A stretch of 64,000 bases of DNA from Inia geoffrensis (taxonomy: Eukaryota > Chordata > Mammalia > Artiodactyla > Iniidae): NCBI GenBank assembly GCA_036417435.1, contig CM070899.1, forward strand, positions 71,368,501-71,432,500. Direction: 5' to 3'. Each line of letters begins with the position of its first letter. Positions within the stretch are counted from its first letter, which is position 1. Of this stretch, positions 34,594 through 47,728 are shown one piece after another. The position numbers and the translations under genes are program-made. The notes under the pieces were generated by a model. That model was not told the DNA's origin, did no database searches, and saw only the letters and a program-made list of their open reading frames with translations.

Positions 34594-35694
34594 GAGTAAT
34601 CAACATGTACCTTCTAAAACTTACTTTCCTTCATTTTCTTTTGTCCTATATACAAGGTACTACTGAGCTTGAATCCCAGTTCATTGTTACGTGCTGTCAT
34701 TTAGAATTGATTCCAGGGAAAACTGCTTAACTTCAAGGATGCATGCTCTCTAATGAAGATACATCCTCCTTTAGGCATTCTTCAAGAGATTTCATAAAAT
34801 GATTTTATTGAATTAAGTGATTATGTATGTCTAATGAATATATAATGGCTTTAATTATGTGTATCTCAGGATAGTTTTAGATAAAGAGTCTGATAATTAC
34901 TGTGAGAATCTTACAGAAACATTTTCTTAAAAACTTTTGTTTGTTTCAAACAAATGCAACTTTTTACTTTTAGGCTCAATGGTTACTTTTATTTTCCATT
35001 TTCAATTTCTTGGCTTGAGAATATATACTAATAATGTTTTTCTGTCTCTCCAGGCCTCAGAGGAAATGTTGATAATGATTCACAGCCTTTAATGTTGATT
35101 CATCATAGGTGCATATATTGAGTAAGATCTTTTCCCCCAGCTCATCTTTGCTCTAAAGTTTAATATTGTAATTTAATAAAAATGGCTTTGCAGCTATGAA
35201 AGCTATCCTGGTAAAGAGATATATGTATTCCAAAGCTGGTTCAAGTTCAAAGTTAAAACAAGAATCTTTTTTTTCCTATTGCCATGTCCATCTTTCCCTA
35301 CCAAGGGAAATCACCTCTTCAAAGGAAAAGATAGTAAATCTCTAAATCTCCATATTTACTCAAGTCCCGAGTCTCTGCAGGGCAAAAGCTGCCAAGTCTA
35401 TAGATTTACAATGTTTTATGATAATGATTTCCTCCAAGGGCTCACCTGAGATGAAAAGATAAATTAATTTATCCACTTCCAACCACTAGTGAAAGTTTAG
35501 TCTCCATTTCTAAAGCTGCCTTCAGAGTAGCTCCTGCATTATATAATTCATCACCAGTGATTAAAATTTAAAAGCCTCTGGATATGACCATCTTGCACTG
35601 TGCCTATAAAGTGGAAAGCATTGTAAAAAAAAAAAAAAAACGCATTTAGAGTTGAAGAGGGCATTATGACTTTTTTTCTGACCTTGTGATATTG
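34594..35694. other. Non-coding DNA, nothing recognised
   Basis: AT-rich unique-looking DNA, with an A17 run at about 35624-35640. No gene or named repeat. Confidence 0.5.
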
Positions 35695-35910
35695 TTTCTA
35701 CTATTAATGATAATAACCAGCTACTTGCCACCAACTCTGTGCCAGGTACCTTTTAAATATAATTCTCATTTCATTCCTCCCGGCATCCCTATGAAGGAGA
35801 TTCTAAGAACCATGAGGATCAGAGAGGTTGAAGGTGTTTCTAGAAATTATACTTTGCAACCAACAGAGCCAGATACCAGGCCAGATTAGTCTGATTCTAT
35901 GCTCTTAAGC
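35695..35910 (-). repeat. MIR SINE, minus strand
   Basis: Reversed MIR order: TAATGATAATAACCAGCTAC, CTGTGCCAGGTACCTTTTAA, CCTATGAAGGAGATTCTAAG, GATCAGAGAGGTTGAAGG, a CAACAGAGCCAGATACCAGG block and TCTGATTCTATGCTCTTAA. Nearly full length. Confidence 0.82.
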
Positions 35911-38364
35911 AACCTGGCCTCCAATCTGCATTACTGTAGCAGCTCAGTTTGGTTGGGTTTAATTTCTCTATGTAAAGATATTCCTTGAAAAGTTTGATGT
36001 ATTCTTCTACTTTCTGTATTGATTTTTCCCTTTTCTTCTTAAACGAGTAAACTGGTGAGTTCTCTTCATAGCATATTCAACATACCCTATCTTTATTTTT
36101 ATCTTATTTTCTATTTACATCTTTCTTGTGTGTAATATCATAAGAAAATCATATGATTACCCAACTTGGGGCATGTAGTGATCAACAGACCAATCAATGT
36201 TTTGAATAACATATCACAACATCTCCTCATCCCTCATTTTCTATTTCAACATGCTAATCACACAGACCTGCCTTCTCTCGTGACTAGCAGCTTTAAGTCC
36301 CACTAAGCACTGTCTTCTATTGCCTTGATCATCACTGGAAAACTGCACCACAAGTGGCAGAAATTAGAAATCCTTTAAAATTTGAGACTTCATGCTTTGA
36401 ATCAAATGCCTGGAGAATTGTGTCATCTATACATCTACACAATGACGTAAGAGTCACTTCAAACCAAAGCACAGTTGCAGAAACAATGGATATAAATAAT
36501 TGTCATTACTGCAAATCAAATAGGCCTAAGACACTTTATAGAAGGCCATGACAAGATTCATACACATCTATGCTAGTGGAGGAACCATGAATTAGTTATG
36601 GGGAAATAAGGGAAGAGATAATATCTTGGAACATATTACTCATTGGATGTAACATCAGAAATCTAGACCATTTGTACATACGAAGTCAGGATTAAATCTT
36701 CTACTATTCTGTGACCTAGGAGAATCATAATGACCAAAATCAATGTGGGTCAGCTGCCCAAATCCATGTCCTAGTTGAGCCTGAACCTTACCATTTTTAA
36801 AATTATTAAAAATAAAATAGGATGAAAACATAATTATAAGCAGTTTCATGTTTCTGGAGGTGTGACTAAACTTCATCTTTGGGACAAAGAGATTTATGTT
36901 TAAAAAAATTTACCAGGGGTCCATTTAGTTTTACGAGTTGAAAGCTATAAAATCAACTTTAACTCTAATGTTGATGTTAGATATTATGTTTTGTAAATGA
37001 AAATTGCCAAGTGTAAAAGAGATTAAATTGTGTCTTAAAGCTAACTACTATTTTGGTCAAGAGATTTTTTTTGGTTTTTGGTTAGTTTTGGAATGGGAGT
37101 GTTGAAGGGAAGAATGAGACTCAGCTAAATTTTTTACTGTTCCAAAGGAACAAATATTTCTGTTGAATTTTTGATTATTGTTTCAAATACCCAAAATTTT
37201 CCTTGCTAGATATGTAGAGATTCAGGAAGAAAACAATACTGCTTCAGGGCTCAGCTGATCACCTGTGGCTTGGACCCAGAGAGTGAGCATTTTCCAAACT
37301 TATGTAATGAATCCAAGACCACTTTAGAAATGTCTGAAGCCCTGGTATATGCACTGGGAATCTCACAAAGAAAATTCTTAGGAGAAATGGAGATTGATAC
37401 TTCTTTAGTAGTTCCCTAGGACAACAAGAACCAGTTAAAGGGAGCCAAAGCAAGAGCTGCAAGAAGATGGAGGAAAAGGCAAAGACTATAGTCATGAGAA
37501 CACACGGGACACATGTTGGAAGGTACTGAGAAATGACTGTGGTTGATATCTGTCCATCACATAGCAGGTGGATTGGAGTCCTTGTATAGGGGGATGAAAA
37601 TTATATATGAAGCCAACAAATTGAAAAATGAAAGACTAAACTTACCCTATAGACACAAAAGACAACCATCTAAATTAGAGAATATAAGAGGCCTGACATC
37701 TTTGCATTTTCCATTATGGTAGGAGAGAACTAGAGAAGCTTCTAGAGAAACCATTTTTTGTTGTTGCTGCTGTTATTGGTATTATTTGATCCTAAGGGTA
37801 AATGATATGTCTAAAAACTACTTTTGGGCCTTCTAGATCAATTTATCTGCATATTATGAAACCCAGAGCCTTGGGGAAAAATCGAAAAAGAAATGCTGAG
37901 TATACAGAGTATGGTGTCAATATTAGCATAGATAATAAGTATCAGTGAAAAACAGTGTTAAATCTTGTTCCAGCAATGAAACTTATAGAAGTGTTCAAAA
38001 AACTATCTGAGGGGAGAGTGATAGGGAATGGAGACCAGAAAGTGGGTATCTCTATAAACAGCCCAGACACTTTTTTTAGAGAACTTCCATGTTGTGACTC
38101 TCATGATTGCTCTTCTTTCCAGTGTAACACTAGAGAGATACTCATACAGTCGGCCCTCACCATATGACCTCCTGGGTCTGCCTTTTACATATGTTTTTCA
38201 AGAAATATTTAAGAATAAGAAATTAATAAAAATTTCAATCACATATTACTAGTCAGTTTAATGCTTTAAGATGCTAGCCATTTTTTGGAGATGTTTGGGT
38301 TCTGTCTTACTCTTCTATTTTATAATTTATTATAATCTGCTATGCTTTTGATATGATAGTATTA
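35911..38364. other. Non-coding DNA, one possible Tigger-end scrap
   Basis: No gene or clear repeat over 2.4 kb. At 38149 ACAGTCGGCCCTCACCATAT resembles the terminal 20-odd bases of a Tigger/MER2-type element, but nothing convincing follows it. Confidence 0.45.
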
Positions 38365-39301
38365 AAGGTACAGTAATCAAAACAGTATGGTACTGGCACA
38401 AAAACAGAGGTATAGATCAATGGAACAGTATAGAAAGCCCAGAAATAAACCCACACATATATGGTCAATTAATCTACAACAAAGGAGGCAAGAATATACA
38501 ATGGAGAAAAGATAGTCTCTTCAATTGAGTGGTGCTGGGAAAACTGAATAGCTACATCTAAAAGAATGAAATAGGACATTCTCTAACACCATACACAAAA
38601 GTAAATTCAAAATGGATTAAAGACCTAAATGTAAGACTGGATACTATAAAACTCCTAGAGGAAAATACAGGCAGGAACACTCTTTTACATAAATTGCAGC
38701 AATATGTTTTTGGATTCACCTCCTAGAGTAATGAAAATAACAAAAATAAACAAATGGGACCTAATTAAACTTAAAAGCTTTTGCACAACAAAGGAAACCA
38801 TAAACAAACCAAAAAGACCACCTATAGAATAGGAGAAAATATTTGCAAACAATGTGACTGACAAGGGATTAATCGCTAAAATATACAAACAGCTCATGCA
38901 GCTCAAATAAAAAAACCAAACAACCCAATAAAAAAATGGGCAGAACATCTAAAAGGACATTTATCCAAAGAAGACACACAGATGTCCAAAGGGCACAAGA
39001 AGAGAGAAAAGATGTTCAATATTGCTAATTATTAGAGAAATGCAAATCAAAACTACAATGAGGTATCACCTCACACCGGTCAGAATGGCCAACATTAAAA
39101 AGTCTACAAATAACAAATGCTGGAGAGGGTATGGAGAAAAAGGAACACTGTTGGTGGGAATGTAAATCGGTACAACCACTAGGGAGAATAGTATGTAGTA
39201 TGGAAGTTCCTTATAAAACTAAAAATAGAGCTACCATGTGATCCAGCAATCACATTCGTGGACATATAACCAGAGAAAAACATAATTCAAAAAGATACAT
39301 G

Positions 39302-39523
39302 GGGCTTCCCTGGTGGCGCAGTGGTTGAGAGTCCGCCTGCCAATGCAGGGCACACAGGTTCGTGCCCCGGTCCGGGAGGATACCACATGCCGCGGAGCAG
39401 CTGGGCCCGTGAGCCATGGCCGCTGGGCCTGTGCGTCCGGAGCCTGTGTTCCGCAGCGGGAGAGGCCACAACAGTGAGAGGCCCGCGTACCACAAAAAAA
39501 CCCCAAAAAACCAAACCAAAACA
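39302..39523 (+). mobile_element. CHR SINE, short form, nested in L1-D
   Basis: Head GGGCTTCCCTGGTGGCGCAG at 39302, A-rich tail with CCCC and CC interruptions to 39523. A 13-bp TSD, AAAAAGATACATG, lies at 39289-39301 and 39524-39536. The first duplicated base matches the same L1 position as the start of the TSD of the SINE at 12500. Long frames on the minus strand over it are by-products of the GC-rich body. Confidence 0.94.
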
Positions 39524-39628
39524 AAAAAGATACATGCACCCCAATGTTCATAGCAGCACTATTTACAATAGCTAAGACATGGAAGCAACCTAATTGTACA
39601 TCAACAGACGAATGGATAAAGAAGATGT

Positions 39629-39630
<2 letters not shown>

Positions 39631-39664
<34 letters not shown>
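39631..39664. repeat. (TA)17 tract inside L1-D
   Basis: An expansion of the short TA run that is normal at this place in distal L1 ORF2 (before GTGGAATATTATTCAGCC). L1-B has only TACATATATAC at the matching place. Confidence 0.93.
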
Positions 39665-39667
<3 letters not shown>

Positions 39668-40145
39668 GAATATTATTCAGCCATAAAAAAGAATGAAATA
39701 ATGCCATTTGCAGCAACATAGATGTACCTAGAAATTATCATACTAAATGAAGCAAGCCAGACAAAGACAAGTATATGACATCACTTCTATGTGGAATCTT
39801 AAAAACTGATACAAATGAACTTACTTACAAAACAGAAACAGACTCACAGACAAAGAAAACAAACTTACGGTTACCAAAGGGAAGGGAGGGAGTGATAAAT
39901 TAGGAGTTTGCAATTAAAATATACATACCACTACATATAAGATAGATAACCAACAAGGATTACTGTGTAGCACAGGGAACTATACTCAATATCTTATAAC
40001 AACCTATAATGGAAGAGATATTAAAAAAGAATATATATATTTATATATATATATATGTATTACTGAATCACTTTACTGTACACCTGGAACTAACACAACA
40101 TTGTAAATCAACTCTATTTTAATAGAAAAAATTTTAAAAATAAAA

Positions 40146-40215
40146 TAAAGGAGAGGAAGAAGAAAAGGAGAAAGAGAAACAGAGGAAACTAAAACAGAGA
40201 AAAATTAAAATAAAA
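40146..40215. repeat. GA-rich tract after L1-D tail
   Basis: GGAGAGGAAGAAGAAAAGGA and GAAAGAGAAACAGAGGAAAC; a low-complexity purine tract continuous with the L1 A-rich tail. Confidence 0.75.
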
Positions 40216-41174
40216 TAGACTATAATAAAATACTTGGTTAAAGTATGTAGAGATAATCACAAATTTACAACAGAATTTTTTTTTGTATTTCTGTTCTTGT
40301 AACCTACTACAGTGACAAGAAAAATGTTCCTGGTCCAGATTCCAATCCAGAATAACATTTGCATTTAACTATCATGTTGCTCAGTCTCCTTTTTATTGAA
40401 TCAGATCCTCATTCTTTCTTTGCTCTTTACTTTGATTCTCAAAGAGAACAGGCCAGTATTTTGCAAAGTCATCTTTAATTTGGGCTTGCCTTAAGTATAC
40501 TCATGATTCAATTTTGGTTGTGAATTTTTGGTGAGAATATCATAAAAGTGATACTGTGTCTATCGCAATGCATCACATCATGAAGCTAATATGATGTTAA
40601 TTTTACCTGTTAACTGGAGATGCTAACTTTGATAATTTTGATTGTACACTGCACATATTTGTAGTCAGAAAAAAAAAGCCAGTTTCACTTAAGAATGTCC
40701 TTGATGAAGCAGTAAAAATTAATTTTATTAAATACGGACCATATAAGTACATGTCTTTAATATTCTATGTTATAAAATGGGAAGCACATATAAAGCACAG
40801 CAGCTACCTGCTTAAATATGATAGTGGTTGTTAACAAAAGTGCTTGTGTGCCCTTTTTTCATACTAAAATATTTTCATATGAAATACCAACTGACAGATA
40901 AACTAGAGTTATTCATACATGGTTATCTGGTAGATATTTTGTAACAAGTAAAATAATTGATGATATTTATTACAACAATAATATTCAAACTTTCAAATGA
41001 AAATTGGAAGTTTGGAAAACTTGTATCTGCCACTTTGAGCTTGAGATCTTCCCAATACGTAAAAGCTTTTTGATGAGGCTGTTAGTGATATTAACAAATA
41101 TGAATTTTTGATATTTTATAATGAAATATAAATGCTCATCATTTTGAACATCTATATAGTTCAGCAAACCTATA
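40216..41174. other. AT-rich non-coding DNA, nothing recognised
   Basis: No repeat family or coding signal seen. Confidence 0.5.
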
Positions 41175-41409
41175 TAATTGACCCTTGAACAAAGTGAGGG
41201 TCAGGGATACTGGCCCTCCACCCAGTCAAAAATCCACTTATAATTTATAGTTGGCCCTCCTAATCACCGTTCCTCTTTATTCACGATTCTACATCCAAGG
41301 ATTCAACCAACCATGAATCATATAGTATTGTAGTTATTTACTATTGAAAAAAATTCCCATATACGTTGACCTTTGCAGTTCAAACCCGTGTTGTTCAAAG
41401 GGTCAACTA
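41175..41409 (+). mobile_element. Tigger-like (Tc1/mariner) MITE, composite
   Basis: 235 bp with inverted ends TAATTGACCCTTGAACAAAG and TTGTTCAAAGGGTCAACTA, flanked by TA (41173-41174 and 41410-41411). Inside lies a second Tigger-like terminus, TAGTTGGCCCTCCTAATCAC at 41246, running on to ATCCAAGGATTCAACCAACC. There is no transposase. Confidence 0.8.
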
Positions 41410-41411
41410 TA

Positions 41412-44364
41412 TTTTCTAAATGACCTAAGCACGATATGACAAAATCATGCAGAAATAAAAGATCCATTAAAAATTGTAACATAGGCTAATGAAGTTTCAT
41501 AGAGCAGCCTATGAGAACTTCATTGATATGGTTTTAGATTCCACATTGCAGATGATCTTTAAGAAACTGCCATTGTTAAATTTTGCTACAATACCAAACA
41601 ATATCCACCATTATCTGAAACAGCCATTAAAACACCCTTCATTTTCCAAATACATATCTGTGTACAGAGATTTTTTTTTAATACACCTAAAACAAAACAA
41701 CATATCATATTAAGCTATATGCAGAAGCAGAATAGAGAATTTGGCTGAGGAGTACCCAACACAGGAAGGGCCAGAGGGGTGCCTTCAAATCTGAGACTTA
41801 AAAAAGAATAGGTTTATAGTCAATGATTTTGGAGAACAGAGAAGAGAGTGATCAGATACAGGAAAACTTACACATCAGTCCTTTAAGTCTTTTTTTCTAC
41901 CAAACTCTCGTCTTTTCTCATTCTTTTCAACTTTGAAGGCTGTTTCATACTTGGGATTTTCTCATCACACAGAGAAAGCATTTTTAAAAGTAAAGTTCAA
42001 TCTAAACCTCCTATCCTCTTCATAATTTAAGTAAGACTTATCTTGGAATTCTCTGTAACAGGCCATGAAAAATGAAGAGTAATCGAAGTTTTCTGTGCTC
42101 GTGCAGCACAATTTAAATTCCAACATTACAATTATTGGTACGCTATTATAATTATCTATATACTCTCTTTTTAACTCTATGTTGTCAATATAAGTACATG
42201 ACAATGAAGATTTACAAAAAATATTGAACATATACAATATATACAAGAAAAATTTTAATATGCTTGGTGTATCTGCTTGTTTTTTGAAATTAGAAAATCA
42301 GCATCTATTTGGCATTTCCAAACTCTGAAATGGGCAATTTCTTAGAAACACAAATATGGGGAAGAATAACAAGTGTAAACCCTCCCTCTCCCAAAAAAGA
42401 GAGTTTATGTCACCTCACACAGCAGAAATAACTAATGTCATCCAATAGGAAAAAAAGCTAAAAATACTTGTCATTTTCTTAACCATTATCCTATAGCTGT
42501 AACAGCTTCTGGAAGGGAAAATTTTTGTTGTAATTTAAAAATAAAATTTGCATTTTATTTCTGTTTTATGGCATTTGAATGAAAAAAGGTAAGGACAAAA
42601 GAAACAAAAACCCAAGAAATAAAAAAAGTAAAATCAAACATTTCAGAGATATTGTATAATGGGATATTTTTTCAAGATGTTCTTGTGGATGCTTGCTTCC
42701 CTTAAAGAGATCAACAAAAAATGGAAGGGGAGAATGAGATTAGACAACTGGTTAATAACCATAAGAGCACCCATTTTAACAATCCAACTGTAGTTTATCT
42801 TGGAATATAAAACAATATAATGGAATGTTTTTGTCCATAAAAGTCACTCAAGATCCAGAGTTATAAATGTCAACAATTTGCATAAAAGTTCAACTTTAGT
42901 AAAGATTTAGTACTATGTACAAATGAAGATAAAAATAAGCACAAACATAAGAGTTGCATTTTAATATAGGTATCCATTATCTAATGTTTATATAATGGAA
43001 GCCAAATGACTTCATTATTATCTGTGCTATTACACTGAATACCAAATGAATTCATCATACAGGCGTACTTGCTTTAAAAACTATTACAGCCCCATCAATT
43101 GCAAGGGAAACATATATATGCAAACTTCTTTACATGACTAATTTGATTTTTGTGTTTACTGCTAATGTATTATTAATCAACAGTTCATTATACTTTTAGA
43201 TAACCTTAATTTATTTGTGCTTTATGTGTACACAATTCATTTCTGTAATATCTTGCTCCATAAAATTTTATTCCTATTTAAACAATATTATCCTTAGGTA
43301 ATGAATACATATATGCAAAAATCAGATGGAAGAATATGGAACCAGCTAAATTATTTGTTGTATCTAAATCTCAGTAAATACAAACATTTTGGCCCAAAGA
43401 TGTTTCTCCCATTGACTCACTATTTTCAAAATAAAATGATTGTTCTCTGGCTTAGACTATACGTTTATATCAAAACAGTTCCTTGAACATATTCAATTTA
43501 TCATTTCAATTTTTATTGTTCTGAATTGGTTTCATGGATGGAAATTTAATTTGCTTATTTAGATTTTCCAGGCCATACCCAAAATGAAATCCTTAAAGTG
43601 GATTTAGGTGAGATGATATCTGAAAAATAATCGATAGTGAGTCAAACACCGTGAAGTTGCTTTAAGAATTCATAGAATGAAAACAGACACATTTTTAAAG
43701 CAGGTAAATGAAAGATGTTAACACTTATGAGAAACAGCATATTTGTTATGAGAAAATATAGAATTCAACCTGGCGTTATTATGGAAAGACAAACTATTAG
43801 TAAAGAAAATTGACAATGGGTTTTGATCCTTCAGTGAGGCAATCAGAGATATTCACTAGAATTCCATACAGCTGTTGTATAGGAACTGTTCATTTAAAAC
43901 CTCTGACCAATTTAGAATTTGCTTGGATATTGTTTTGATTATAAGTCCTAAGTCTTTCTAACAGCATGATGGATTACTGAAACACATATGACTGGTCTTA
44001 AATACGGTAATTTTAGCGATATAAATTGCTTCATACCATCAATTTAGAGCACAGTTTCCCAAAACTTTACATGTCAATACACAGTTAAGACATAGAAACA
44101 CTTATTCAACATACTGTTGTGACAGAGAGGAGTGCTCACAGACAACAGAGGCACACCCAGGAACTCTGGTCACCAAGGGCCATGGCACATGGAACTCATT
44201 CTCAGCACTAGCTAGGAAATTCTGCCATAGAAATATATCTTTATATTACATACAGTGACTCTTACATCGCATCAAGAGGCAAATGGAATATTAATTAAGT
44301 GTACTTCCATAGAAAATTACAGAGTGGAGTCAAATGAATACCTCTTTTGAAAACATTTCAATAG
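41412..44364. other. AT-rich non-coding DNA, nothing firmly recognised
   Basis: About 3 kb of unique-looking DNA. The block 44045-44230 is GC-richer (AGGCACACCCAGGAACTCTG near 44149) and may be an old DNA-transposon remnant, unassigned. Confidence 0.5.
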
Positions 44365-44640
44365 ATACTAGCTAATATTTATTTAATGCTTGATAAAAGT
44401 AGGCACTACTCCAGGTCCTTTATTTGTGTTAAATAATTTAATGTTTATTGCAACCCTATGAGGTTGGAGCTCCTATCTCCATTTGATAAGTAAGGAAGCT
44501 ATGGCCTAGAGCCATAGTTCAAGTACAGTTATGACAAGATTTCATGTATTTGTCCAAGAACACATGCTAGAAAGGAGCAAGAGGTTCAAACCCAGACAGC
44601 TTGATTCCAGAACTTAAATTCTTTACCATTGGCCTTTTTG
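44365..44640 (-). repeat. MIR SINE, minus strand
   Basis: Reversed MIR: TACTAGCTAATATTTATTTA, AGGCACTACTCCAGGTCCTT, TTGCAACCCTATGAGGTTGG, TAAGTAAGGAAGCTATGG, TTCAAACCCAGACAGCTTGA and the terminal AAATTCTTTACCATTGG. It is nearly full length, with about 40 bp of extra sequence in the middle. Confidence 0.84.
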
Positions 44641-45920
44641 TAATTATTTTTAATTCACTAATAAAAGAGTCAAAATTAATATCAAGTAATTGACAATCTT
44701 TTGAATTCTAAAAGACGTGCTGGGAAGAGATTTGCTGATCTGAAAATTTACAAAATGTATTTATATACATTTTGAATTTTAATTCTCCACTTGATTCAGG
44801 AGAACAAGAACATCCTTAATTAACCAAAAGAGAAGAAATATTGATCCATACTTTATTTTCATATAGGAAAAAAGTTTAGACTTACTAAAATTGGTTTCTT
44901 ATATTCCTAATTTATAGATAATAAGTGTCTACTTATACAATACTTGCATTACTAATTATTTTTCTATAGGTATTACAAACTACATTTGTTTCCCTAGAAA
45001 TTCTTTTTTTATAAGAAATATAGTAAGTAGAATATTGGATAGTATTTTTTGTTAAATTTGATATTATTTTCTATTGGAACTATATCTTGGTACAAGCTAG
45101 TCAACCATTCACCAGTCTAAATATTTTCTTTCATAAAATGTACTTTTATGGGCATGGTCTGGCAACATTGTGAATGTAACAGATGTTTCAAAAGTACAGT
45201 TAATGTAATCTCAACATTTAGTAGTATTTTCAGTAAAAAGTTCTTACAATTTTTACGTATTTTGCAACTACAAAGAATTAGAATAAATAGAAGGTTTGGC
45301 AGTGAATCTTGTTGATTTTTTTAACAGTTTCTCTGCTCCCAAATATAACCTTAACAGGGATATAGATCTTTCAACTTGCAGCAAGTTGAGTTCCCTGTGG
45401 TTAAGCCTCAGTCATTGTAAACTGCTGCCTAACATTCAGCAATCAAGAAAAGGTATATTTTTTCTTTTGTGGGAAGATAGACTTTTATGTACTTCGTTCA
45501 TGGAATTTGAGTTCATGTATGGATTATTCACTCAAAACAATAAATAACTGCCTTGTTGAACTTAGAACAAACAAAACAAATCTAAAAGATATAAACCTCA
45601 TTCTAACAAGTTTACCGCTATACCCCACCAAATCATTGGCGACAATGATGTCTACAGATTGTTTTGGAAGTCTTGGATGCCACCAGATGGTGCTCTTACA
45701 GAGCCAAATAGACAAGCATTCACTACAAAATTTAAAAAAACAATGGTGACTTTTTGGACTACAGAAGTCATTCTCCATCTGTCACATATTCAGAGAACTT
45801 CATGATGTCCAATAATCTATGACTGAAATCACACTTCATGGTCTGAAAATTTTGGACCCTAATAAAAAATCAAAATAGCAATACTTGAATATAAACTTGC
45901 TTTTAAATTAGGAGGATTCT

Positions 45921-45971
<51 letters not shown>

Positions 45972-46589
45972 TTTTTTTTCTCTAGATAGCCCGATCAGTA
46001 GTAAAAACTCAAATGTTAAATATTATCATTAAATATCATTGTTAAAAGTAGTATTAACTAATATGTGTACAGCAATTTATCACAATGTTTAATTTACCAG
46101 ATGCTCACTAGAAAATATGTCACATATGAATATATGGGCAAATATCTAAACACATATTTATTGTTATAATATAAATAGAATGTATAATATATAGACTTGA
46201 AATGCACTTATGGCAAATTACAAATATAAAAATAATAAGTAACTGTGTTCAGCCCAAACATTGTTTGATAACAACAAGATACTCAAAGTATATCTATTTA
46301 AAATAGTGATATAAATTTGAGGAAAACATAAATTACTGAAAAAAAAATGTATTTACTAACCTGAAGAACAGAGAAATAGGACAGGCCTAACATTTCTTAG
46401 GCATCCCTCTTTAGAGATTCAGGATGAAAGTGTCATCATATTTTCTTTCAAAACTGACCCATTGGTACTTTTCACAAAGAATTTTCAAAGTTAGTGTGTG
46501 TACTATCTTTGCCTTCACTAGTTTCACAGATTCCACTCTGGTAATTTAGAGTTTTGTACAACACCTTACATCCATAAAATAGTAAGGAT
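44641..46589. other. AT-rich non-coding DNA with one (AT)n array
   Basis: No gene is supported. Open frames of about 80 codons at 45296-45547, 45507-45749 and 45524-45778 (minus) overlap one another and have no recognisable domain. The block 45296-45840 is slightly less AT-rich than its flanks. Confidence 0.5.
45923..45968. repeat. (AT)23 microsatellite
   Basis: 46 bp of uninterrupted AT repeat followed by G and T10. Confidence 0.96.
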
Positions 46590-46760
46590 GGAGGCCAATA
46601 CTTAACATCTGCTGTGTTTAAATCCACATATCTGTGGATTTGGGGCAAGTTCTTAAATCTCTCTAAGCCTTACATTTACCCTCTATTAGATGTGATAATT
46701 AAATAGTACCTGTGTTATAGTGTTACTGTTTTTATTTTTGCTTGAGGATAAAACGAATGG
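46590..46760 (+). repeat. MIR SINE fragment, plus strand
   Basis: GTTTAAATCCACATATCTGT, TTGGGGCAAGTTCTTAAATC, TCTCTAAGCCTTACATTTAC and TGATAATTAAATAGTACCTG are in MIR order. The 3' part is lost. Confidence 0.65.
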
Positions 46761-47407
46761 GTATACCCATTCATTTTATGAATTTTTTGAATTCATTTTA
46801 TGAATGATCATGGTTACTATTGTGAATGGGCTCATGGCAAAATGATAAAATAAAGACAATATAATGTTTTTATTTCTAAATTATGTTACTTTAAAGATTT
46901 CTGTTAGTAAATGATTGTGACATTTAAACAAAGCCGTAAATATCCCATCAATATCAGATAAGTAAATACCATGAAAATGCTGAATACCAGTTTTGTTTCA
47001 TTATTTTAATATTTTTATGCAAAAGGCTTATAAGCTCTTGTAAAACAAGTAATATCTAAGAACACAGAATCACAGTTATCATTTTTAGTGTTACTTTTTA
47101 TGGTCTTTCTTGGAAAACAAAAAATTTCAGTCTTTCTCATTCATGGAAACCAAAAGTTTGAGGATCTCTAACAGATTCTGCCTTTAAATGTAGGCAGGAT
47201 GCTTTTCCTCTCTCTAGAGCAATAATAATCTTTAAATATTAGGTAGTTAAGAGTAGTTCATATCCTCCCTCAACTCTTTCCCCCATCTACCCATTATTTT
47301 CACAGAAAATTTAACACATTCTGTCCAAAATATTTAGTGAGTTAACCATATTTTTTTTTATTCCTGATTTTAGGTAGATAATAGGTATTAAAATAAATAT
47401 GTTTGAA

Positions 47408-47435
<28 letters not shown>
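47408..47435. repeat. (AT)14 microsatellite
   Basis: 28 bp of uninterrupted AT repeat. Confidence 0.93.
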
Positions 47436-47438
<3 letters not shown>

Positions 47439-47513
47439 CCAAGAAAAAACGAAATTCAAATCATTGAAGTAAATTGTTAGGAATATCAAAAATTTTTTCA
47501 TAGGATATTTTTT

Positions 47514-47728
47514 GTTTTGTTTTTTGTTTTGGTTTTGCGGTACGCGGGCCTCTCACTGCTGTGGCCTCTCCCGTTGCAGAGCACAGGCTCCGGACGCGCA
47601 GGCTCAGGGGCCATGGCTCACGGGCCCAGCCGCTCCGCGGCATGTGGGATCCTCCCAGACCGGGGCACGAACCCGTGTCCCCTGCATCAGCAGGCGGGCT
47701 CTCAACCACTGCGCCACCAGGGAAGCCC
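47514..47728 (-). mobile_element. CHR SINE, short form, minus strand
   Basis: The T-rich reversed tail (TTTTGTTTTTTGTTTTGG) precedes the body. The reversed head ends CACCAGGGAAGCCC at 47728. A perfect 15-bp TSD, CATAGGATATTTTTT, lies at 47499-47513 and 47729-47743. Frames of 65-97 codons on both strands here are by-products of the SINE. Confidence 0.94.

Larger units (their letters stand above)
38365..40145 (+). mobile_element. 5'-truncated L1 (L1-D), distal ORF2 and 3' UTR
   Basis: LINE-1 in plus orientation starting within distal ORF2 (AAAGGTACAGTAATCAAAAC) and passing AATCTACAACAAAGGAGGC, CACAACAAAGGAAACCATAA and TGCTGGAGAGGGTATGG near 39119. The ORF2 stop is near 39800, after TATGTGGAATCTTAA. 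Its 3' UTR (near 39813-40100, with ACTTACAAAACAGAAACAGA and GTACACCTGGAACTAACACA) differs from that of L1-B, so it belongs to another, probably older, L1 lineage. It contains a nested CHR SINE and an expanded TA tract. No long frame is open. Confidence 0.9.

Noticed and set aside
39231..39719. 162-codon minus-strand frame as a gene
   Set aside because: It consists of reversed L1 ORF2, a SINE and a translated TA tract (alternating Tyr-Ile).
45296..45778. Overlapping frames of about 80 codons as a processed pseudogene
   Set aside because: No A-tail, TSD or recognisable parental protein; the frames overlap on both strands as expected by chance in slightly less AT-rich DNA.
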